Shown here piece after piece: positions 33,427 through 44,270 of a stretch of DNA of 64,000 nucleotides (position 1 is the stretch's first letter; each line of letters starts with the position of its first letter). The notes below the pieces were generated by a model. That model saw nothing but the letters and a program-made list of their open reading frames with translations, had not been told where the DNA came from and ran no database searches. This DNA comes from Micromonospora coriariae (GTDB lineage Bacteria > Actinomycetota > Actinomycetes > Mycobacteriales > Micromonosporaceae): positions 4,092,001-4,156,000 of the forward strand of contig NZ_LT607412.1 of NCBI RefSeq assembly GCF_900091455.1, given 5' to 3'. A program made the position numbers and the translations under genes.

Positions 33427-34806
33427 ATGCCAGCCGACCGTATCGACGCCGTCGTCAGTCTCGCCAAGCGGCGAGGCTTCGTATTCCCCTCCAGTGAGAT
33501 CTACGGAGGCACCCGATCGGCGTGGGACTACGGCCCGCTCGGCGTGGAGCTCAAGGAGAACGTCCGCCGGCAGTGGTGGAAGACCATGGTCCAGCAGCGC
33601 GACGACGTGGTCGGCCTCGACTCCGCGGTGATCCTGGCCCGCAAGGTGTGGGAGGCGTCCGGTCACATCGCCGAGTTCGTCGACCCGCTCACCGAGTGCC
33701 AGTTCTGCCACAAGCGGTTCCGGGCGGACCACCTCGAAGAGGCGTACGCCGAGAAGCACGGTAAGCCGCTGACGTCGCTCGCCGAGCTGAACTGCCCCAA
33801 CTGCGGCAACAAGGGCACCTTCACCGAGCCGAAGATGTTCAACGGCCTGATGAAGACCTACCTGGGCCCGGTGGAGAGCGACGAAGGGCTGCACTACCTG
33901 CGCCCGGAGACCGCGCAGGGCATCTTCGTCAACTACAAGAACGTCGAGACGGTCGCCCGCAAGAAGCCACCGTTCGGCATCGCGCAGACCGGCAAGTCGT
34001 TCCGCAACGAGATCACCCCGGGCAACTTCATCTTCCGGACCCGGGAGTTCGAGCAGATGGAGATGGAGTTCTTCGTCGAGCCGGGCACCGACGAGCAGTG
34101 GCACGAGTACTGGCTCCAGGAGCGCTGGAACTGGTACCTCGACCTCGGCCTGTCGGCGGACAACCTGCGGCTCTACGAACACCCCAAGGAGAAGCTCTCG
34201 CACTACTCGAAGCGGACCGTGGACATCGAGTACCGCTTCCAGTTCGGCGGCACCGAGTTCGCCGAGTTGGAGGGCGTCGCCAACCGCACCGACTTCGACC
34301 TCTCCACGCACAGTAAGCACTCCGGCGTCGACCTGTCCTACTTCGACCAGACCAAGGGTGAGCGCTGGATGCCGTACGTCATCGAGCCCGCCGCCGGTCT
34401 GACCCGCGCCGTGCTCGCCTTCCTGCTGGAGGCGTACGACGAGGACGAGGCGCCGAACACCAAGGGCGGCGTGGACAAGCGCACAGTTATGCGGTTCGAC
34501 CCGCGGCTGGCCCCGGTCAAGGTGGCGGTGCTGCCGCTGTCCCGCAACGAGGCGCTGTCGCCGAAGGCGAAGGACCTCGCGGCGCTGCTGCGCAAGCGCT
34601 GGGTGGTGGAGTTCGACGACTCGCAGGCGATCGGCCGCCGCTACCGCCGGCAGGACGAGATCGGCACCCCGTTCTGCGTGACTGTCGACTTCGACACCCT
34701 GGACGACAACGCCGTGACGGTTCGCAACCGGGACACCATGGCCCAGGAGCGGGTCTCCCTGGATCAGGTCGAGCGCTACCTGATCGAGCGCCTCCCCGGC
34801 TGCTGA
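33427..34806 (+). CDS. glyS: Glycyl-tRNA synthetase, alpha2 type
   Basis: Predicted 459 aa, the eukaryote/actinobacteria-type single-chain enzyme. The N-terminus has [31 protein letters not shown] (in parts). A zinc-like insertion carries CQFCHKRF and CPNCGNKG. Class II motif 2 is [25 protein letters not shown] (in parts), motif 3 is [20 protein letters not shown], and the anticodon-binding domain starts near [11 protein letters not shown]. It charges tRNA-Gly. The ribosome site is AGGAGG. Confidence 0.97.
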   Translation: MPADRIDAVVSLAKRRGFVFPSSEIYGGTRSAWDYGPLGVELKENVRRQWWKTMVQQRDDVVGLDSAVILARKVWEASGHIAEFVDPLTECQFCHKRFRADHLEEAYAEKHGKPLTSLAELNCPNCGNKGTFTEPKMFNGLMKTYLGPVESDEGLHYLRPETAQGIFVNYKNVETVARKKPPFGIAQTGKSFRNEITPGNFIFRTREFEQMEMEFFVEPGTDEQWHEYWLQERWNWYLDLGLSADNLRLYEHPKEKLSHYSKRTVDIEYRFQFGGTEFAELEGVANRTDFDLSTHSKHSGVDLSYFDQTKGERWMPYVIEPAAGLTRAVLAFLLEAYDEDEAPNTKGGVDKRTVMRFDPRLAPVKVAVLPLSRNEALSPKAKDLAALLRKRWVVEFDDSQAIGRRYRRQDEIGTPFCVTVDFDTLDDNAVTVRNRDTMAQERVSLDQVERYLIERLPGC

Positions 34807-34807
34807 G

Positions 34808-34863
34808 GTGTAAGGAAGGGCCCCTTCTTAACGCCTCCGGTAGAGGAGGGGACCCTTCTTAAC
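34808..34863 (-). repeat. R1 tandem repeat, copy 2 (inverted)
   Basis: Reverse complement of copies 1 and 3: it begins GTGTAAGGAAGGGCCCC and ends GACCCTTCTTAAC, with the shared middle GCCTCCGGTAGAGGA matching copy 1. It lies between the convergent glyS and AbiEi/DUF559 genes, so it cannot be a promoter for either. With copy 3 it bounds the AbiEi/DUF559 gene in inverted orientation. Confidence 0.85.
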
Positions 34864-34886
34864 ACCACACGCCCGAGCGGTGCGCA

Positions 34887-35879
34887 TCACGGCTGCGGGA
34901 GCGGCGGGGGCCGCTCGGGCGGGTCGACCCGTACCCGGAGGGTGGCACCGAGCCCCCGCCGCGACTCGTACGCGTCCTCGATGGTCCGCCGGATCCGGTC
35001 CGGGTGGCGCCGCAGCTGCGCCGGCGTGACGTGCAGGACCATGACGCCGTGCCGGCTCAGCTCGTTGTGCCGCTCCAACGTTCGCGCCCAGTCGCTCGGA
35101 CTGAAGTGGTACTCCTGCGAGTCGACCTCCAGCGCCACCGCCGAGTCGGTGAGGTATCCGTCCGGCGTCGGCAGCGCCACCCCCTCCGCGCTGCGCAGGC
35201 GCGGATTCCACCGGATCTCCGGCAACGCCGGGCTGCCCGCCAGGCACTCCCGCAGCTCCGCCTCCGGCGCCGACCGGGTGCCGGCCACCACCTCGGCGTA
35301 CGCCATCCTGATCAGCGCCGTGCGACTGCGCCGCGCCCGGCGGATCTCCTCGTCCAGCGCGGCGAGGTCGGTGAACCCGCGCTGCACGGACTCGGCGACG
35401 ATGGCCCGCACCGGACGCGGTTGCCGCAGGTCGCGGGCCGCGTCCACCACAGCCCGGGCGGGCGAGCACACCGGGTAGAGCGTGGCCGACCGGGCTCGGT
35501 CGTCCAGACTCAGGGCCCGCCGGATCAGGGCAAACCCGGCCGATCGACGCCGCGCGTGGTGCGGCACCACCAGGTGTACGTCGGTGCTGCGCGGAATCTG
35601 CCGGAATCCGTACCAGGTCAGCGCCGCCAGGCCGGTGAGCTGGGCCTGCCCTCCGGCGTAGAGCGCCGCGGAGATCCGACGTTGCTCGTCGGTCAGCACC
35701 CCGGTGACCAGGGCGTACGTCGCTGGGAGGACGCGTTGCCACAGGCCACGCCGGGCCTGGCGGTACAGGTACATGTCGTCGTAGCCGGCCTCCAGCAATT
35801 GGGCGCGGGTGGCGACGTTCTGCTGGCGTTCGACCACCGCGGCCAGTTCGGGTGGATGTTCACGCATGGGCCGCAGCAT
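34887..35879 (-). CDS. AbiEi-type antitoxin N-domain / DUF559 (Vsr-like) protein
   Basis: Predicted 330 aa. The N-terminus QQNVATRAQLLEAGYDDMYLYRQARRGLWQRVLPATYAL is the AbiEi winged-helix domain (given in parts). The middle has PRSTDVHLVVPHHARRRSAG and [17 protein letters not shown]. The C-terminal 110 residues fit the DUF559/Vsr-like nuclease fold, with the AVALEVDSQEYH block and WARTLERHNELSRHGVMVLHVT. The E-x-D and H residues could bind metal. Many actinomycetes carry multiple such genes without a partner toxin. R1 repeats flank this one on both sides. ATG 35867 is an alternative start. Confidence 0.8.
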   Translation of the reverse strand: MLRPMREHPPELAAVVERQQNVATRAQLLEAGYDDMYLYRQARRGLWQRVLPATYALVTGVLTDEQRRISAALYAGGQAQLTGLAALTWYGFRQIPRSTDVHLVVPHHARRRSAGFALIRRALSLDDRARSATLYPVCSPARAVVDAARDLRQPRPVRAIVAESVQRGFTDLAALDEEIRRARRSRTALIRMAYAEVVAGTRSAPEAELRECLAGSPALPEIRWNPRLRSAEGVALPTPDGYLTDSAVALEVDSQEYHFSPSDWARTLERHNELSRHGVMVLHVTPAQLRRHPDRIRRTIEDAYESRRGLGATLRVRVDPPERPPPLPQP

Positions 35880-35983
35880 GGCCAGCGGAGCGGGGTCGCG
35901 TCCCGCCCGGCCCGTCCCCGCTGTGGATATCCCGCAGGCTGTGGAGAACTGTCTCGACGCCCGGCCCGTGTGATATGCGTCGT

Positions 35984-36039
35984 GTTAACAGGGGGCCCTT
36001 CCTATGCACGAGGCGTTAAGCAGGGGCCCTTCCTTACAC
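35984..36039 (+). repeat. R1 tandem repeat, copy 3, carrying the dusB promoter
   Basis: Two direct units 31 bp apart start GTTAACAGGGGGCCC (35984) and GTTAAGCAGGGGCCC (36015), each followed by TTCCT. The end CTTACACT matches copy 1 and puts TACACT 6 nt before the dusB GTG. Confidence 0.85.
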
Positions 36040-36040
36040 T
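36035..36040 (+). promoter_or_regulatory. -10 box TACACT of dusB
   Basis: TACACT followed by a 6-nt gap and GTG 36047, identical in sequence and spacing to the HIT gene start downstream of R1 copy 1. Confidence 0.6.
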
Positions 36041-36046
36041 TGTGCG

Positions 36047-37210
36047 GTGACTTCGTCGACCGTGGGCCCGTTGAACCTTGGGCGGTATCAGGTGTGGCCG
36101 CCGGTCGTGCTCGCGCCGATGGCCGGGATTACGAACGTCGGGTTCCGCCGGCTCTGCCGGGAGCAGGGCGGCGGCATCTACGTCTGCGAGATGATCACCA
36201 CGCGGGCGCTGGTCGAGCGGAACCCGAAGACGCTGCGCATGATCGCGTTCGGCGACGACGAGCAGCCGCGCAGCCTCCAGCTCTACGGCACCGATCCGGA
36301 GATCACCGCCGCCGCCGTGCGGATCGTCGTGGAGCGCAACCTGGCCGATCACATCGACCTCAACTTCGGCTGCCCGGTGCCCAAGGTGACCCGCCGGGGT
36401 GGCGGCGCGGCGTTGCCGTGGCGGCGCCGGCTCTTCGCCCGGCTGGTGAGGGCCGCGGTGGACGCCGCGTCACCGGCCGGAGTGCCGGTCACGGTGAAGA
36501 TGCGCAAGGGCATCGACGACGACCACCTGACGTACGTCGAGGCCGGGCTCGCCGCCCAGGACGCCGGGGTCGCCGCGGTGGCCCTGCACGGGCGGACGGC
36601 CGCGCAGCGCTACTCGGGCACCGCCGACTGGGACGCCATCGCCAGCCTCAAGCAGGCTCTCGAAGTGCCGGTGCTCGGCAACGGCGACATCTGGGAGGCC
36701 GACGACGCGCTCCGGATGGTCGCGCACACCGGGGTCGACGGTGTGGTGATCGGGCGGGGCTGCCTGGGCCGACCGTGGCTCTTCGCCGACCTGGAGGCGG
36801 CCTTCAACGGTCGGCCGGAGCGGCGGCTGCCCAGCCTCGGCGAGGTGGCGGTGACCATGCGCCGGCACGCTGAGCTGCTGGTCGACCAGTTCGTCGCGGG
36901 GGCGCGCAATCCGGCCCGTGGTGAGCGGGACGGATGCACCGACTTCCGCAAGCACGTCGCCTGGTATCTCAAGGGCTTTCCGGTCGGCGGTGAGCTGCGC
37001 CGCTCGCTGGCGATGATCGAAAGCCTGGCCCAGCTCGACGACCTGCTCGGCAAGCTCGACCCGGCGGAGCCGTTCCCGACCGCGGCTCTCGGTCAGCCGC
37101 GCGGCCGGACGAACTCTCCGGGCAAGGTCTTCCTGCCCGACGGTTGGCTCGCGAACCGGGACGACGACGCTGTCCCCGAGGGTGCGGAGCTGGACGACTC
37201 CGGCGGCTGA
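36047..37210 (+). CDS. dusB: tRNA-dihydrouridine synthase DusB
   Basis: Predicted 387 aa. The FMN-binding barrel opens VVLAPMAGITNVGFRRLC, with the catalytic cysteine in LNFGCPVPKVTRRGGGAAL. VTVKMRKGIDDDHLTY, ALHGRTAAQRYSGTADW and VLGNGDIWEADDALRM are further Dus blocks, and GVVIGRGCLGRPWLF binds the phosphate of FMN. It reduces uridines in tRNA. The last 50 residues form a variable acidic tail. A strong two-way terminator follows. Confidence 0.95.
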   Translation: MTSSTVGPLNLGRYQVWPPVVLAPMAGITNVGFRRLCREQGGGIYVCEMITTRALVERNPKTLRMIAFGDDEQPRSLQLYGTDPEITAAAVRIVVERNLADHIDLNFGCPVPKVTRRGGGAALPWRRRLFARLVRAAVDAASPAGVPVTVKMRKGIDDDHLTYVEAGLAAQDAGVAAVALHGRTAAQRYSGTADWDAIASLKQALEVPVLGNGDIWEADDALRMVAHTGVDGVVIGRGCLGRPWLFADLEAAFNGRPERRLPSLGEVAVTMRRHAELLVDQFVAGARNPARGERDGCTDFRKHVAWYLKGFPVGGELRRSLAMIESLAQLDDLLGKLDPAEPFPTAALGQPRGRTNSPGKVFLPDGWLANRDDDAVPEGAELDDSGG

Positions 37211-37225
37211 TCCGGATGACGACGA

Positions 37226-37261
37226 CGAAAGGGCCGGCCCCTGGTGGGGCCGGCCCTTTCG
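37226..37261. terminator. Two-way intrinsic terminator
   Basis: Perfect 16-bp stem (37226-37241 with 37246-37261) with loop TGGT. The stem starts CGAAAGGG and ends CCCTTTCG, so each direction has an A or T run at its foot. It separates convergent dusB and the protease gene. Confidence 0.9.
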
Positions 37262-37277
37262 CGTTGGTGTCGCTGTG

Positions 37278-37934
37278 TCAGGAGGCCGAGTAGCCGCGGG
37301 TGGCGATCCAGTCGGCCAGGTTGTCCACGCTGATCCAGTACGAGGCCATGTTCGGGTCGGCGGAGTCGGCGATCTTCACCGTCTCGCCGCCGTCGCGGTA
37401 GCCCACGACGCTGATGTAGTGCCCGCCCTCGAACGAGTGGACGGCGCCGTCGACGTCGGTGGTGGTGCCGGCGATGTTCGCGACCACGGCCCGGCCCTCG
37501 TCCACGGTGTGCACGATGTCGCCGCGCAGCTTGTCGGTCTGCTTGTCGTCAGCGCTGGAGCTGCTGATCTCGACGCTGTGGTACGCGTTCTTGCCGGTCT
37601 CCTTGTTCAGCACCGGGGTGATGTCGTTGATCGAGTTGGTGCCGGCCTCGGTGGTGCCCATCTCCTTGGCCATGGCGTCCACGTCGATGTTCTTGCCCTG
37701 CACGGACAGGGCGTTACGCGTGGCGGCCGGGCCGCAGTAGTAGAAGTTGGGCTGCGCCTCGTAGCGGACGTTCAGCTCGCGGTCGCCGTGGCCCTTGCGG
37801 TCGGTCTGGGTCTGCGTGGCCGGCTTGGCGTCCGACATGGCGTACGCGGCGGTCACGGGGCCGGCGATGGCACCGCCGGTGAAGGCGAGGCCGGCAGCGG
37901 TCAGGGCGGTCTTGCGGATCAGATCGGTACGCAT
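37278..37934 (-). CDS. Secreted C39-like (papain-fold) cysteine protease
   Basis: Predicted 218 aa. A signal peptide (basic MRTDLIRKTA, hydrophobic LTAAGLAFTGGAIAG, cleavage near AYA at residue 32) marks export. The mature part shows PNFYYCGPAATRNAL with catalytic C67, EGGHYISVVGYRDGG with H172, and KIADSADPN with D190: a papain-like triad of the peptidase C39-like family. No bacteriocin-type ABC transporter is adjacent, so its target is unknown. AGAGGAG precedes the ATG. Confidence 0.85.
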   Translation of the reverse strand: MRTDLIRKTALTAAGLAFTGGAIAGPVTAAYAMSDAKPATQTQTDRKGHGDRELNVRYEAQPNFYYCGPAATRNALSVQGKNIDVDAMAKEMGTTEAGTNSINDITPVLNKETGKNAYHSVEISSSSADDKQTDKLRGDIVHTVDEGRAVVANIAGTTTDVDGAVHSFEGGHYISVVGYRDGGETVKIADSADPNMASYWISVDNLADWIATRGYSAS

Positions 37935-38288
37935 GATGGCGTGCTCCTCTGGTCGGGGGTGCGATGCGGCAACCAACGGGTGGCGTGCCGCGAGGCAAAG
38001 GGGAAGTTCGAAGGGGATCTGGCCGGCGGCCGGGAGGCCTGCTCGGATGTCCGGGGGGTGTAACCGTGGCGGCCTGCCGGGTGTTCCCGGTGGCTGCCCC
38101 GCCGGGCCGGCAGCCGCGGCGGCATGCCAGGTGTAACGACTCCGACCCGGCCCCGATTCCATCCTCAGAGTGGCCCCGCCCACGCCCACCGGGCTGTCGG
38201 CGAACCGGACATTCGGCGCACGCGCCCCGGCCGATCACCCTCTCGTCGGCCGAGGCCGAGGCCGAGGTGATCTGACCGGTTTCGGGCG
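37935..38288. other. 354-nt gap without a recognised gene
   Basis: Holds the ribosome site and presumably the promoter of the protease gene on the left and the 3' flank of the hexosaminidase gene on the right, including three tandem GGCCGA-like units near 38240-38265. No coding frame with a family signature was found. Confidence 0.4.
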
Positions 38289-40070
38289 TCAGGGCCTGTC
38301 GGTGAGTGGGACGGGGTCGGTCTCGGGGCCGGTCTGGGTCGGGAGGTGCGGGCGGGCCGGCTGGGTGGTCACGGCCCCGTCGGCCGGCCAGGGCACCTCG
38401 GGCGCGCGGTGGAAGGCGATTCCGGCGGTGGCCCAGCGCGGGCCGTGCCCGGCGAGCCGGTCACGGAACCTGGCCCAGTCGTGCGTCGCCCGGGGCGACC
38501 AACCCAACTCGGCGATGGCGGGCAGCCGGGGCAGCAGCATGAACTCGATCTCGGCCAGCGAGGTGACCGATTCGGTCCAGAGCGGTGCCTCGACACCGAG
38601 TACCGCCCCGTCGGGTACGCCCGTCACGTGTGACCCGGGATCCCAGTCGTACGCCCGGCGCACGTCGATCAGCCCGGCCCAGTCCTGCCCGAGCGGGGTG
38701 TCCGGGTCGTACTTCATGTCCAGGTAGGCGTGGTTGCCGGGGGAGAGGATCAGCCGGGCGCCCCGGCGTACCGCCTCGAGGGTGGCCGGGTCTTCGCCGT
38801 TCGTGCCCCACCACTGCAGGACCCGCCCGTCGACGTGCGCGGCCGGCGCGAGCTGGTGCCAGCCGACGACGCTCTTGCCGGTGTCGGCGACGATCCGCTG
38901 CGTCCGCTCGACGAAACCGGTGTAGACCGCACCCTTGACCTTGAACGCCTCGTCACCGCCGATGTGCAGCCACGGCCCGGGGGTGAGCGCGGCGATCTCG
39001 CCCAGCACGTCGGCGATGAAGTCGTACGTCCGCTCGTCGGCCGGGTCGACGTAGCTGAAGCCGACCTCGGTGCCGGTGTACGGCGGTGGCGCGACCTTGT
39101 CCGGCGCCAGCTCGGGGTACGCGACCAGCGCCGCGTTGGTGTGCCCGGGGAGGTCGATCTCCGGGACGACTGTGACGTGGCGGGCGGCGGCGTACTGGAC
39201 GATCGTGCGGTAGTCGGCCTTCGTGTAGTGCCCGCCGGGGCCGTCGCCGACCTCGGTCGCGCCGCCGACGGCGGTCAACCTCGGCCAGGAGTCGACGGCG
39301 ATCCGCCAGCCCTGGTCGTCGGTGAGGTGCAGGTGCAGGTGGTTGAGCTTGTACCGGGCCAGGTGGTCGACGACGCGAAGAATGTCCTCGACTGCGAAGA
39401 AGTGCCGTGCCACGTCGAGCATCGCGCCCCGGTACGGGAAACGGGGTGCGTCGGTGATGGTGCCGCCCGGCAGCATCCACCGTTCGGTGACCGGGACCGG
39501 ACTCTCGATCGCCGGTGGTAGCAACTGGCGTAGGGTCTGCACGCCGTGAAAGAGGCCGGTGGCGGTGACCGCGGTGATGGTGACGCCGGCGCGGGTCACG
39601 GCGAGCCGGTATCCCTCCGCGTCCAGGCTGTCGTCGTCGGTCAGCACGAGCGCGATGCCCCCCGCTGAGGCCGGTCGGGTCGTCCCGGTGACCGGCAGCG
39701 GGTAACCGGTGGCGGGTCGCAGCAGCTCGGCGAGTTGCGCGGCGACCGTCAGCGCGGCGGGGTCGGCGCTGGACACGATGACGGCGTCGGGTGGCAGCAG
39801 CCAGTCCTCGGCCGGGTCCGGCTCGACCTGGCGCGGGGCGGGCACGACGTCGGCCAGCCGGACCGGGGCCGGCGGTGCGAGCAGCTCGCCGGCGGCCTGT
39901 TCGGCCGACCGGGCGAGTGTGGCGGCGTCCGGTTCGTGAGCCGACAGCGGCACGACGCCGGTCGGACCGGATCCGCCGGGGGTGGCGGTGGGTCCGGGGG
40001 AGGGGATGGTCGACACGGCGGCGGCTCCGGGGGGTGTATTCGCGTCGGTTATGGCAAAAGTGAGGTTCAC
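38289..40070 (-). CDS. Beta-N-acetylhexosaminidase, GH20
   Basis: Predicted 593 aa. A GH20 beta-sandwich domain (about residues 85-205) precedes the catalytic barrel: YRGAMLDVARHFFAVEDI, KLNHLHLHLTDDQGWRI, VPEIDLPGHTNAAL and the catalytic pair HIGGDEAF (Asp-Glu), then VVGWHQL, LQWWGTN and EAPLWTESV. No signal peptide is seen, so it may act on imported chitobiose-like sugars in the cytoplasm. The start is uncertain; GTG 40070 is taken, and a GTG in VSTIPSP is possible. A LacI-type operator-like site lies 57 nt upstream. Confidence 0.9.
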   Translation of the reverse strand: MNLTFAITDANTPPGAAAVSTIPSPGPTATPGGSGPTGVVPLSAHEPDAATLARSAEQAAGELLAPPAPVRLADVVPAPRQVEPDPAEDWLLPPDAVIVSSADPAALTVAAQLAELLRPATGYPLPVTGTTRPASAGGIALVLTDDDSLDAEGYRLAVTRAGVTITAVTATGLFHGVQTLRQLLPPAIESPVPVTERWMLPGGTITDAPRFPYRGAMLDVARHFFAVEDILRVVDHLARYKLNHLHLHLTDDQGWRIAVDSWPRLTAVGGATEVGDGPGGHYTKADYRTIVQYAAARHVTVVPEIDLPGHTNAALVAYPELAPDKVAPPPYTGTEVGFSYVDPADERTYDFIADVLGEIAALTPGPWLHIGGDEAFKVKGAVYTGFVERTQRIVADTGKSVVGWHQLAPAAHVDGRVLQWWGTNGEDPATLEAVRRGARLILSPGNHAYLDMKYDPDTPLGQDWAGLIDVRRAYDWDPGSHVTGVPDGAVLGVEAPLWTESVTSLAEIEFMLLPRLPAIAELGWSPRATHDWARFRDRLAGHGPRWATAGIAFHRAPEVPWPADGAVTTQPARPHLPTQTGPETDPVPLTDRP

Positions 40071-40126
40071 CGGCGGGCGTTGCCGTCAAGGGTACGGCGA
40101 CAGGCCGGGATGCGTGATCCTGCGCA

Positions 40127-40140
40127 TGGAAGCGTTCCCA
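40127..40140. promoter_or_regulatory. LacI-family operator-like site (CebR-like)
   Basis: TGGAAGCGTTCCCA resembles the CebR consensus TGGGAGCGCTCCCA at 12 of 14 positions. It lies in the 260-nt divergent gap between the hexosaminidase and ppdK genes. A TACCCT (minus strand, 40094-40089) downstream of it is a possible -10 of the hexosaminidase gene. No DasR-type site was seen. Confidence 0.5.
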
Positions 40141-40330
40141 AAAACCGGTACGAACGCGGATAGTCGTGATAGCTGTGCCGATTGTCACCGAACGGTCCCA
40201 GCCCACTCGATGTTCGCTTAACCTTCGCCCACCGATCGGCGTCGACCCCGGGATTACCGGTGGTCCGTCCCGGGGTATGAGGAAACTGAACCTTCGTTAA
40301 GTGTCAATCCGGCGCGCGTGGGAGGCTCTG

Positions 40331-43039
<2,709 letters not shown>

Positions 43040-43044
43040 CGCGC

Positions 43045-43082
43045 TGCCGGTGGCGGCCCGGGCCTCCGGGCCGCCGCCGGCA
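43045..43082. terminator. Two-way stem-loop between ppdK and roadblock gene
   Basis: 16-bp stem with one G-T pair (43045-43060 with 43067-43082), loop GGCCTC, directly between the two convergent genes. Confidence 0.7.
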
Positions 43083-43089
43083 CTCATGA

Positions 43090-43590
43090 TCAGATCGGCG
43101 GGCGACGCCAGGTGGGCCGGGCCGAGCGGCGCAACTGCGCCGGCAGGGTGGCCATCGGGGTACGCACGGCCAGCGGCGCGTGCGCGTCCGGTACGGCGGA
43201 GGCAGGGGCCCCGGCGTCCCGGTTGTCCAGCACCGAGCCGGCCCGGCGGGCCACCGCCCGGGCCTCCTCGTGCAGCGCCTCCAGGTCGCCTGCCGACGTG
43301 ACGGTGACCAGGGTCAGCAGGGCGGTGCGCCCGGCCGGGTAGGTGACCACGCAGCCGGCGGTGGTGCGCACCACCGACTCCCGGAACTCGCCCCGCCGGG
43401 CCGTGTCCGCCACCCGGTTACCCAGACCGAAGCTCGCCGCGGCGAGCGCGGCGAGGTGGGTGGCGTCGGTGCTGGGAAGGTCACTGGAGATGAGCAGCCC
43501 GTCGGTGCCGGCCAGGACGGTCCCCGCGACCTCGGGGCGGCGCCTACGCAGCCCGCGTAGCTCCGTTCCGACCACCATGTCTGCGTCCAC
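43090..43590 (-). CDS. Roadblock/LC7-domain protein
   Basis: Predicted 166 aa. The profile ELRGLRRRRPEVAGTVLAGTDGLLISSDLP, then THLAALAAASFGLGNRVADT and VRTTAGCVVTYPAGRTALLTLVTV, is the roadblock/LC7 fold that binds small Ras-like GTPases in actinomycete conservon systems. No histidine kinase-like, DUF742 or GTPase gene is adjacent, so it stands alone here. The C-terminal 50 residues are a Pro/Arg-rich tail. GTG 43590 follows GGGAGAAG. Confidence 0.8.
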   Translation of the reverse strand: MDADMVVGTELRGLRRRRPEVAGTVLAGTDGLLISSDLPSTDATHLAALAAASFGLGNRVADTARRGEFRESVVRTTAGCVVTYPAGRTALLTLVTVTSAGDLEALHEEARAVARRAGSVLDNRDAGAPASAVPDAHAPLAVRTPMATLPAQLRRSARPTWRRPPI

Positions 43591-43698
43591 GAGCGTCTTC
43601 TCCCTACCGGTCGGGCCCCTGCGTGCGATCGGTTGGTCACGTTCCGCGCTGGGAACGCTACCGGCGGCCACTTCCGTCCGCGAGCCCGTAACGGTCGG

Positions 43699-43734
43699 CG
43701 ATCGGCTGACAACTGCCAGCCGATCGGCGGTTGT
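43699..43734. other. Overlapping alternative inverted repeats
   Basis: CGATCGGCTG (43699-43708) pairs perfectly with CAGCCGATCG (43717-43726). In addition ACAACTGCC (43709-43717) pairs with GGCGGTTGT (43726-43734) with one mismatch. The two stems cannot form together. The site lies in the divergent gap between the roadblock and VOC genes. Confidence 0.5.
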
Positions 43735-43844
43735 GGACCTTTCGACGAGGCGTCGCGGGCAGGTCCGGAGGCTCGGGCGGGCGTAATCTTGGCCCCCTCG
43801 CACACCGCCGATTGCGCGCGCCGTCGAAGGGGAAGGGTGACTGC

Positions 43845-44198
43845 ATGAGCAGCGTCTGGGAGAGCCTGACCGTCGACGCCCGCGATCCGGCCCGACTCGC
43901 CCGCTGGTGGGCGGAGGCGCTCGGCTATCAGGTCGTCGCCGAGGAGCCGGACGGCGTGGAGATCCGCCAGTCCGCGGACCGGCGTCCCTCCTTGTTCTTC
44001 GCGCGGGTGGCCGACGGCAAGGAGCGGAAGAACCGGCTGCACCTCGACCTGCGCCCAGCCGACCAGGAAGCCGAGGTCGAGCGGCTGGTCGACATGGGCG
44101 CCCGGCACGTCGACATCGGCCAGGGTGACGTGGAGTGGACGGTGCTGGCCGACCCGGAGGGCAACGAATTCTGCGTTCTTCGTGAGCGCGAGGAGTGA
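43845..44198 (+). CDS. VOC/glyoxalase-superfamily protein
   Basis: Predicted 117 aa. One VOC module pair: LTVDARDPARLARWWAEALGYQVV, then NRLHLDLRPADQEAEVERLVDMGA and a final WTVLADPEGNEFCVL. The His and Glu at metal positions (LHLDL, NEFCVL) are kept. The substrate is unknown; relatives include glyoxalase- and bleomycin-resistance-like proteins. The ribosome site is GGAAGGG. The last codons (CGTGAGCGCGAGGAG) are part of a repeated sequence that recurs 60 nt downstream. Confidence 0.85.
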   Translation: MSSVWESLTVDARDPARLARWWAEALGYQVVAEEPDGVEIRQSADRRPSLFFARVADGKERKNRLHLDLRPADQEAEVERLVDMGARHVDIGQGDVEWTVLADPEGNEFCVLREREE

Positions 44199-44253
44199 GC
44201 CGGGTTTGCGAGCCCCGCAGTCGCGAACAGAGGCGGCTTCCGTGAGCGCGAGG
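44181..44253 (+). repeat. Short repeat R3 (CGTGAGCGCGAG, two copies)
   Basis: CGTGAGCGCGAG occurs at 44181-44192, encoding the end of the VOC protein, and at 44241-44252. Between them stands GAGCCCCGCAGTCGCGA (44210-44226), which recurs with one base missing at 59583-59598 right at the stop codon of the ROK gene. Confidence 0.5.
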
Positions 44254-44270
44254 GCTAGGCCGGTGACCGC

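Noticed and set aside
35984..36039. R1 as a CRISPR remnant
   Set aside because: Only two direct units with near-identical sequence throughout, no unique spacers, no cas genes, and the same layout recurs at three sites.
37935..38288. Possible coding frames in the 354-nt gap
   Set aside because: Open frames exist on both strands, but none has a ribosome site or recognisable composition shift, and the protease ribosome site lies inside the region.
39775..40330. DasR site for the GH20 gene
   Set aside because: No ACTGGTCTAGACCAGT-like sequence found; the only palindromic site is the LacI-type TGGAAGCGTTCCCA.
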